Assembly: GCA_963695375.1 (NCBI GenBank)
Contig: OY968767.1
Coordinates: 434,001-498,000 of the forward strand
DNA: 64,000 nucleotides
Reading direction: 5' to 3'
Origin: JACCVL01 sp963695375
Lineage (GTDB): Bacteria; Actinomycetota; Actinomycetes; Propionibacteriales; Nocardioidaceae
A program made the position numbers and the translations under genes. Every line of letters starts with the position of its first letter. The first letter of the stretch is position 1. Below are positions 59,126 to 64,000 of this stretch, piece after piece. The notes under the pieces were generated by a model that was not told where the DNA came from, ran no database searches, and worked only from the letters and a program-made list of their open reading frames with translations.

Positions 59126-60973
59126 CTACTCCACGTCCGCGGCGGGGTGCCGGCGACGACGCGCCACCAGCCACACCAGGGCGCCGGCGATCACCACCGC
59201 TCCGGTCACCCCCCCGAGCAGCATGCCGTTGCCGGACTCGTCGTCGCTGCCGGCTGCACTGCCGTCCGGGGGCCGGATGTTGAGGTAGGTGTGCGTGCCG
59301 TACTGGAAGAGGATCGGACCGTCGGGATCCGGCTGCGGGACGAACCCCGTGAACCGATCCGTCCGGTATGCCTGCAGGTAGTCGTAGTACTCGGTGACGA
59401 TGTAGGCGTTGGCGTCGTAGGCCATCAACTGCATCTGCTGTGCGATCTCGGTGCGCCGGTCGCGGTCGGTCTCCGTCGCCTGCTCGGTGTAGAGCCGGTC
59501 ATACTCCTCGTCGCAGTAGAACGCGTCGTTCAGACCGGCGAAGATGGTGCCGCCGCCGACCTCATAGCTGAACTGGCCGCAGGTGAAGGTCGACAGCTGG
59601 TAGTCCGGGTCCGGCTCCACGACCCAGCCCCACTCGTACATGTCGAAGGTGCCCTCACCGGCGATCTCGTACAGCCGGTTCTCCGACACGGTCTCCGCGA
59701 CCGAGTCGATGCCGATGTCCTCCAACCAGCTCTGCAGGAAACGGATCGTCGTCTGCGACGTCGTGGAGTTCTGCCGGGAGTACAGCTGGTAGACCAGCGG
59801 GTCGCTGCCGTCCGGCATGGTCCGGATGCCGTCGGCCCCGCGGGCGTAGCCCGCTTCGTCGAGGATCCGGTTGGCCTCGTCCGGGTCGTAGGTGATCGGG
59901 TCCTCGGGGTCGGCGTGCTCGGGGTACAACGGCGGGATGATCGTCGTGCCCGGCGTGCCCCGCCCGTCCAGCGTCCGGTCGACCAGGGCCTCCTTGTCGA
60001 CCGCGTGGTGGATGGCCAGGCGCACCTGGGGATCCTTCAACGACGGGTGCCCGGTGCCGATCGGCGTGCCGTCGACCAGCTCCGCACCGCCGTTGAAGGT
60101 GAGGTAGTTGAAGCCGTAGTACACCGACGACCTGGCCTCGATGTCCTCGACCCCCTCCAGCGCCTCGAAGACGTTGGCGTCGAGGTCGTCGGCGAAGTCG
60201 ACCTCGCCGTTCTTCAGCGCCTGCACCAGCGCGTCCGCGTTGCGGTACAACCGGAACTCGACGCCGTCGATGGTCGGCGCACCGCCCCAGTAGTCGGTGT
60301 TGGCCGAGAACCGGTAGAACTGCCCCTCCCGAGCCTCCTCCAGCACGAAGGGCCCGCTCCCGACTCCGCCGGGCGGGTCGGCGTCCGGCTCGTTGGTGTA
60401 CTCCCGGACCTCCTCGGCGTCGATCTCCGACCAGATGTGCTCGGGGAGGATCGGGACGGCCAGCCGCTCCATGATCGGGGTGGGCTTCTTCAGCTGCATC
60501 ACGACGGTGGTGTCGTCGGTGGCCTCGACGCTCTCGATCTGCGCCACGTAGCTGCCGTAGTTGGTCTTCTCGACCTGGCCGTCCAGCACGCGGTTGAACG
60601 AGTACTCCACGTCGGAGGCCGTCAGCGGCTCGCCGTCGCTGAAGGACACGCCGTCGCGGATCGTGTACGTCCAGGTGAGGCCGTCCTCGGACTGCTCCCA
60701 GGACTCCGCCAGCGCCGGCTCGGGCGAGAAGTCCTCGGCCGAGTAGGTCGTGAGGGTGTCATACATCAGCGCCCAGGCTTCGTAGGCGGCGGCCGTGATC
60801 CCCTTGTAGGGGTTCAGGTTGTCGATGTCCTGCAGCACGCCGACCCGGAAGATCAGCTCCTCGTCACCCGCGTCGGTGGCCGGGCTGGTCGTCTCGTCGG
60901 CCGCGACCGGGCCGACGACGAGACCGGTGAGACCAACGCCGCTGATCAGCCCGACGGCGGCGACGGCGGCCAC
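59126..60973 (-). CDS. Oligopeptide-binding protein with C-terminal membrane anchor (SBP family 5)
   Basis: About 615 aa. SBP family 5 motifs: DNLNPYKGITAAAYEAWALMYDTL, YTIRDGVSFSDGEPLTASDVEYSFNRVL, and GSGPFVLEE. The N-terminus is a hydrophobic export signal without a lipobox Cys; instead the C-terminus has a helix (MLLGGVTGAVVIAGALVWLV) followed by ARRRR, a stop-transfer anchor. That is unusual for actinobacterial binding proteins, which are mostly lipoproteins. The start GTG 60973 gives a signal lacking basic residues (RRDATRAP lies just upstream), so the true start is uncertain. It is the first gene of the import operon. Confidence 0.9.
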   Translation of the reverse strand: MAAVAAVGLISGVGLTGLVVGPVAADETTSPATDAGDEELIFRVGVLQDIDNLNPYKGITAAAYEAWALMYDTLTTYSAEDFSPEPALAESWEQSEDGLTWTYTIRDGVSFSDGEPLTASDVEYSFNRVLDGQVEKTNYGSYVAQIESVEATDDTTVVMQLKKPTPIMERLAVPILPEHIWSEIDAEEVREYTNEPDADPPGGVGSGPFVLEEAREGQFYRFSANTDYWGGAPTIDGVEFRLYRNADALVQALKNGEVDFADDLDANVFEALEGVEDIEARSSVYYGFNYLTFNGGAELVDGTPIGTGHPSLKDPQVRLAIHHAVDKEALVDRTLDGRGTPGTTIIPPLYPEHADPEDPITYDPDEANRILDEAGYARGADGIRTMPDGSDPLVYQLYSRQNSTTSQTTIRFLQSWLEDIGIDSVAETVSENRLYEIAGEGTFDMYEWGWVVEPDPDYQLSTFTCGQFSYEVGGGTIFAGLNDAFYCDEEYDRLYTEQATETDRDRRTEIAQQMQLMAYDANAYIVTEYYDYLQAYRTDRFTGFVPQPDPDGPILFQYGTHTYLNIRPPDGSAAGSDDESGNGMLLGGVTGAVVIAGALVWLVARRRRHPAADVE

Positions 60974-60984
60974 GGGGGCGCGGG

Positions 60985-60990
60985 TAGCGT
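60985..60990 (+). promoter_or_regulatory. -10 element of oligopeptidase B gene (leaderless-type)
   Basis: TAGCGT seven bases before GTG 60998, in the 24-bp gap to the divergent binding-protein gene, so the two promoters must overlap. Confidence 0.5.
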
Positions 60991-60997
60991 CTCGCCG

Positions 60998-63163
60998 GTG
61001 ACCTCCTCCGAGCCGACCGAGCAGTCCGGCCCCCCCGCGCCGCGCCGGACCGCCGTGGTCCACGAGCTGCACGGCGTCCGCCGGGTCGATCCGTACGCCT
61101 GGCTCAGCGACACGTCCTCGCCGGAGGTGCTGGAACATCTTGCGGCCGAGCGCGCGTGGTACGAGGCTGCCACGGTCCATAGTCGCTCCCTGGTCGAGAC
61201 CCTCGCGGACGAGATGGCGTCACGAGTGCCGACCACTGACCAGTCGGTCAGCTGGCGACACCTGCAATGTTCCTACTACACCCGGACCCCGGCGGGTAGT
61301 GAGTACGAGCAACTGTTGCGGGTTTGTCATCGGTCAAACGGGCCTTCGGCGACGAAATCGGTGGCGGAGGCGCCGGAGGACGACGGAGACAGCGGCGTGG
61401 AGCAGGTGCTGCTGGATCTGGCGGAGCTCGCCGATCCCGCCGCAGGACCGGCGGGCTACGTGGATGTCGGCGTCCGTGCGGTGAGTCCGGACGAGCGCTG
61501 GCTGGCGTACTCGGTGGACACCGTCGGTGACGAGGTCTACCGGCTGTGCTTCCGCGACCTCGTCGTCGGCGAGGACCTGCACGAGGTGGTGCCCCGCAGC
61601 TATTACACCGGCGCATGGAGCACCGACTCGACCACGTTCTTCTACACCGTCCACGACCAGGCCTACCGTCCGCACCAGGTGTGGCGACACCGACTGGGAA
61701 CGCCGGTGGCCGACGACGTCTGCGTTCTGGAGGAGGCGGACGAGCGCTTCACGCTGAGCGTTCGGCTGGCCCGGCGCGGTGACCTGGTGGTCGTCACCAG
61801 CCGCAGCCGGGACACCAGCGAGGTGTGGCTCGTCGACGGCACCGATCCGGAGGCGTCCGCCCGCTGTGTCGAGCCCCGGCGTCGCGGGGTGGAGTACGAC
61901 GTGGAGCCGGCCAGGGTCGACGGCGAGGACGTCCTGCTGGTGCTCACTGACGACGGGGCGACCGAGTTCCGGTTGCTCCAGGCGCCGGCGGACCGGCCGG
62001 CGCGCCAGCACTGGGTGGAACGGATCGCCGAGGACCCGCAGGAGCGGCTGCTGGCCGTGGACGCCTTCGCCGACGCGGTGGTGCTGACGCTACGCCGGGA
62101 CGGGTGTCCTCGGCTGCGCGTGCTCCGGCTCGACGCCGGTGGTGACCCGACCGGTCTCGACATCGTGGCGTCCACGCCGGCCGCGCGAATCGCGCTGAGC
62201 CACAACGAGCTCTGGGAGACCGGCACGATCACGGTCGTCGAGGAGACCTGCGTCGACCCACCGACGTGGTCCGACGTGGACCTGCACACCGGTGTCCGCA
62301 CCGTCCGGCACCGCCGACCGGCGCCCGGCCACGACCCGACGGCCTACCGCACCGAACGACGCAGCATCGCCGGTGCGGACGGTGCCGCCGTGCCGGTGAC
62401 GATCACCCGGCACCGGGACACCCCGCTGGACGGCACCGCTCCCGCCCTGCTGTGGGGCTACGGCGCGTACGAGAGCTGTGACGACCCCGCGTTCGACCCT
62501 GCGCTGCCCAGCCTGCTGGACCGGGGGGTCGTCCACGTGCTCACCCACGTGCGCGGCGGCGGCGAGCGTGGTCGGCAGTGGTGGCTGGACGGCCGGCTGG
62601 ACCGCAAGCAGCACACGTTTGACGACCATGTCAGCGTGGCCGACCACCTGGCGGCGGCGCGGCTGGTCGACCCGGACCGGATCGCCACCCGAGGTCTGTC
62701 CGCCGGCGGCCTGCTGCAGGGCGCGGTCTTCAGTCAGCGTCCGGACCGGTGGCGAGCGGTCGTCGCCGAGGTCCCGTTCGTCGACGTCGTGACCACGATG
62801 CTCGACGCGTCGGTGCCGCTCACGGTGAACGAATGGGACGAGTGGGGGGATCCGAGCCGGGCGGCGGACTTCGAGTGGATGCTGGCGTACTCCCCCTACG
62901 ACAACCCGCCCCCCGCCGGCGGCCGTCCGGACCTGCTGGTCACCGGCGCGGTGCACGACCCCCGGGTGATGGTCTGGGAGCCGGCGAAGTGGGTCGCCGC
63001 GCTGCGGCACTCCGACCCGGATTGGGCGGACCGGTGCCTGTTCCGCTGCGAGACCGGGGCCGGTGCGCACACCGGGCCGGCAGGCCGGTACGCGCACCTG
63101 CGCTACGAGGCGGAAATCTTCGCATGGCTGCTGGAGCGATTGCAGAAAAGCTCCGGCGGCTGA
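60998..63163 (+). CDS. Prolyl oligopeptidase family serine peptidase (oligopeptidase B)
   Basis: 721 aa, S9A. The N-terminal beta-propeller is followed by an alpha/beta-hydrolase domain with catalytic Ser568 in GLSAGGLLQ (usual form GxSxGG), Asp654 in AVHDPRVMVWE and His691 in GAGAHTGPAGR. HGVRRVDPYAWLSD at the start matches oligopeptidase B, which cleaves short peptides after basic residues. It is divergent from the oligopeptide importer, so imported peptides and their hydrolysis are probably co-regulated. It has no signal peptide and is cytoplasmic. The C-terminus is LLERLQKSSGG. Confidence 0.94.
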   Translation: MTSSEPTEQSGPPAPRRTAVVHELHGVRRVDPYAWLSDTSSPEVLEHLAAERAWYEAATVHSRSLVETLADEMASRVPTTDQSVSWRHLQCSYYTRTPAGSEYEQLLRVCHRSNGPSATKSVAEAPEDDGDSGVEQVLLDLAELADPAAGPAGYVDVGVRAVSPDERWLAYSVDTVGDEVYRLCFRDLVVGEDLHEVVPRSYYTGAWSTDSTTFFYTVHDQAYRPHQVWRHRLGTPVADDVCVLEEADERFTLSVRLARRGDLVVVTSRSRDTSEVWLVDGTDPEASARCVEPRRRGVEYDVEPARVDGEDVLLVLTDDGATEFRLLQAPADRPARQHWVERIAEDPQERLLAVDAFADAVVLTLRRDGCPRLRVLRLDAGGDPTGLDIVASTPAARIALSHNELWETGTITVVEETCVDPPTWSDVDLHTGVRTVRHRRPAPGHDPTAYRTERRSIAGADGAAVPVTITRHRDTPLDGTAPALLWGYGAYESCDDPAFDPALPSLLDRGVVHVLTHVRGGGERGRQWWLDGRLDRKQHTFDDHVSVADHLAAARLVDPDRIATRGLSAGGLLQGAVFSQRPDRWRAVVAEVPFVDVVTTMLDASVPLTVNEWDEWGDPSRAADFEWMLAYSPYDNPPPAGGRPDLLVTGAVHDPRVMVWEPAKWVAALRHSDPDWADRCLFRCETGAGAHTGPAGRYAHLRYEAEIFAWLLERLQKSSGG

Positions 63164-63252
63164 CGCCCGACAAATTCGGCGCGGTCAACGCTGTACAAAA
63201 TACCGGCGATGGAATTCCCCCACGCATTGTCACCGCCCACCCCCCCCAAAAC

Positions 63253-63303
63253 AGGTCACGATCCGCGACTTCTGCAGGCTGCAGAAGTCGCGGATCGTGA
63301 CCT
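63253..63303. terminator. 24-bp perfect inverted repeat between convergent genes
   Basis: Arms 63253-63276 and 63280-63303 are exact reverse complements with a 3-nt loop (GGC); the core is CTGCAGGCTGCAG. It sits between the stops of the oligopeptidase (63163) and the minus-strand secreted-protein gene (63333), ideal for a bidirectional terminator. It is less GC-rich than the surroundings and longer than usual terminators, so a mobile or protein-binding palindrome is also possible. Confidence 0.8.
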
Positions 63304-63332
63304 AGACGAGGGCCCCCCGGAAGACGGATCGG

Positions 63333-63845
63333 TCAGGCGATCCGGCAGTTCCCCTCGGTGGTCGCCAGTCGGGTGAGGTGCACGTTGTCGACGTTGTACA
63401 GGTCGGTCACCACCCGGAGCCGGTAGATACCGTCGCTCTCGACGTTCAGCCGCATCCGCGGCGACTGAGCCCTCGGGAAGCCGGCCCACTCGAACGGCGC
63501 CACGTTGACCGAGCCCTGGTCCTCGGCCGCGCCCAGCTGTCCACCCATCGGAGCGCTGCGCTTCACGTTGCGCCAGTTGCCGTCGATCCGCTTCTGCGCC
63601 ACCAGGCGGGTCACCACGGTGAACGTCTTGAATTCGGCGTTCTCATTGCGGGTCTCCGCGCCGCGCACCCGCGCCGACAGCTGGCCCGCGAGGTTCGGGT
63701 CCTCGTTCTGCGTGAAGCCCACGCACTTCAGTCCACCGGTGCGCTGGTGGTAGGCGCCGTCGGAGTCGGTCGTCGCCGTCGCCGGCGTCGCCATCAGTCC
63801 GACCAGTGCCGACGCAGCCAGCGCCACTGTTGCCTTCCGAAACAT
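63333..63845 (-). CDS. Secreted hypothetical protein
   Basis: 170 aa, family not recognised. A standard signal peptide (MFRKATVALAASALVGLMAT, then PATA as cleavage) leads a mature region with GGLKCVGFTQNEDP, and it ends TEGNCRIA; the two Cys near the ends could form a disulfide. The middle is strand-rich (FTVVTRLVAQKRIDGNWR, SPRMRLNVESDGIYRLRVVTDLY), suggesting a small beta-sandwich. No anchor, so probably extracellular. ATG 63845 follows GAAGGACG. Confidence 0.8.
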   Translation of the reverse strand: MFRKATVALAASALVGLMATPATATTDSDGAYHQRTGGLKCVGFTQNEDPNLAGQLSARVRGAETRNENAEFKTFTVVTRLVAQKRIDGNWRNVKRSAPMGGQLGAAEDQGSVNVAPFEWAGFPRAQSPRMRLNVESDGIYRLRVVTDLYNVDNVHLTRLATTEGNCRIA

Positions 63846-64000
63846 CGTCCTTCACCTCTTCCTGCGGGTGCGACGGTCTCCCTATGGACCTGCCGCGAAT
63901 GGGAGGAGGTTAGGCGCGCTCGTTCCGTGGTGTGCGGGAAACTCCGGAGAAACTACTGCCTGTGCAGAATGATTGAACAATCGGTGAAAGACGCGGCGAC
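63846..64000 (-). promoter_or_regulatory. Upstream region of the secreted-protein gene
   Basis: 155 bp to the window edge, more AT-rich than the genes, without a credible reading frame. It must hold the promoter of the minus-strand secreted-protein gene; no certain hexamer pair was found. Confidence 0.35.

Noticed and set aside
58355..60997. Upstream 881 codons of the open frame that contains oligopeptidase B
   Set aside because: Antisense to oppB and the binding-protein gene; Arg/Gly/Pro-rich shadow composition. The real start is GTG 60998.

Overview
The window is about 64 kb of very GC-rich, densely coding DNA from an actinomycete (Actinomycetota). The case rests on an RpfB-type resuscitation factor with DUF348/G5 domains, a protein O-mannosyltransferase beside rsmI, a Ctc-type L25, a SepX/GlpR divisome protein beside a gephyrin-like MoeA, frequent GTG starts, very common GTGA/ATGA stop-start overlaps, and many leaderless-looking starts. 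From memory, the core order (mscL, fmdB-like, fthC, UDP-glucose pyrophosphorylase, moeA/glp, rimJ, glpR ... pmt, rsmI, metG, tatD, rpfB, ksgA, ispE ... pth, rplY, prs, glmU, tRNA-Gln) follows Mycobacterium tuberculosis Rv0985-Rv1018. A Geodermatophilaceae-like relative is my guess; the family is not proven.

Layout. 1-6163 (all minus) is the end of an extracellular polysaccharide locus: flippase (cut by the window edge), polymerase/ligase, two sulfotransferases, a GT4 glycosyltransferase and an initiating phosphoglycosyltransferase. Together they imply a sulfated surface glycan. 6362-11438 holds pth, rplY, a secreted CTPGYWKNH protein, prs, glmU and tRNA-Gln. 11.6-16.2 kb carries a fatty-acid desaturase with a TetR regulator, a trans-aconitate methyltransferase-like gene with an amidase, and a MarR regulator. 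16.2-26.8 kb is core: ABC-F, ispE, ksgA, rpfB, tatD, metG, rsmI and pmt.

26.8-32.2 kb is an accessory-looking insert relative to the mycobacterial order. It has a coiled-coil protein, a GNAT enzyme, a tandem palindromic repeat array, a beta-carbonic anhydrase, a frameshifted DUF4396 gene next to an ArsR sensor, a frameshifted LysR gene, a VOC protein and tRNA-Ala. 32.3-45.5 kb returns to core genes (glpR, rimJ, mogA, moaC, glp/moeA, UGPase, fthC, fmdB-like, SAF protein, mscL), then an epimerase, an AIM24 protein, an MFS exporter and an aminotransferase IV/P-loop pair.

45.5-63.2 kb is catabolic and accessory: an acetylpolyamine deacetylase-like gene, a DmpA-like autoproteolytic peptidase, a CocE-type hydrolase, ArfB, then two Rieske oxygenases with a sarcosine-oxidase-like flavoenzyme and a TetR regulator (probably N-demethylation of a quaternary ammonium compound), a five-gene oligopeptide ABC importer, and a divergent oligopeptidase B.

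Most unusual: two arrays 20 kb apart built from one 44-nt palindromic-ended element repeated at exactly 63-bp intervals; the Rieske-oxidase-Rieske module with the glutamate signature of carnitine/betaine oxygenases and an 18-bp perfect palindrome in front of it; a 24-bp perfect inverted repeat near the right end; and at least twelve genes starting 6-8 nt after a TANNNT hexamer. All functional calls come from reading motifs; nothing was searched.
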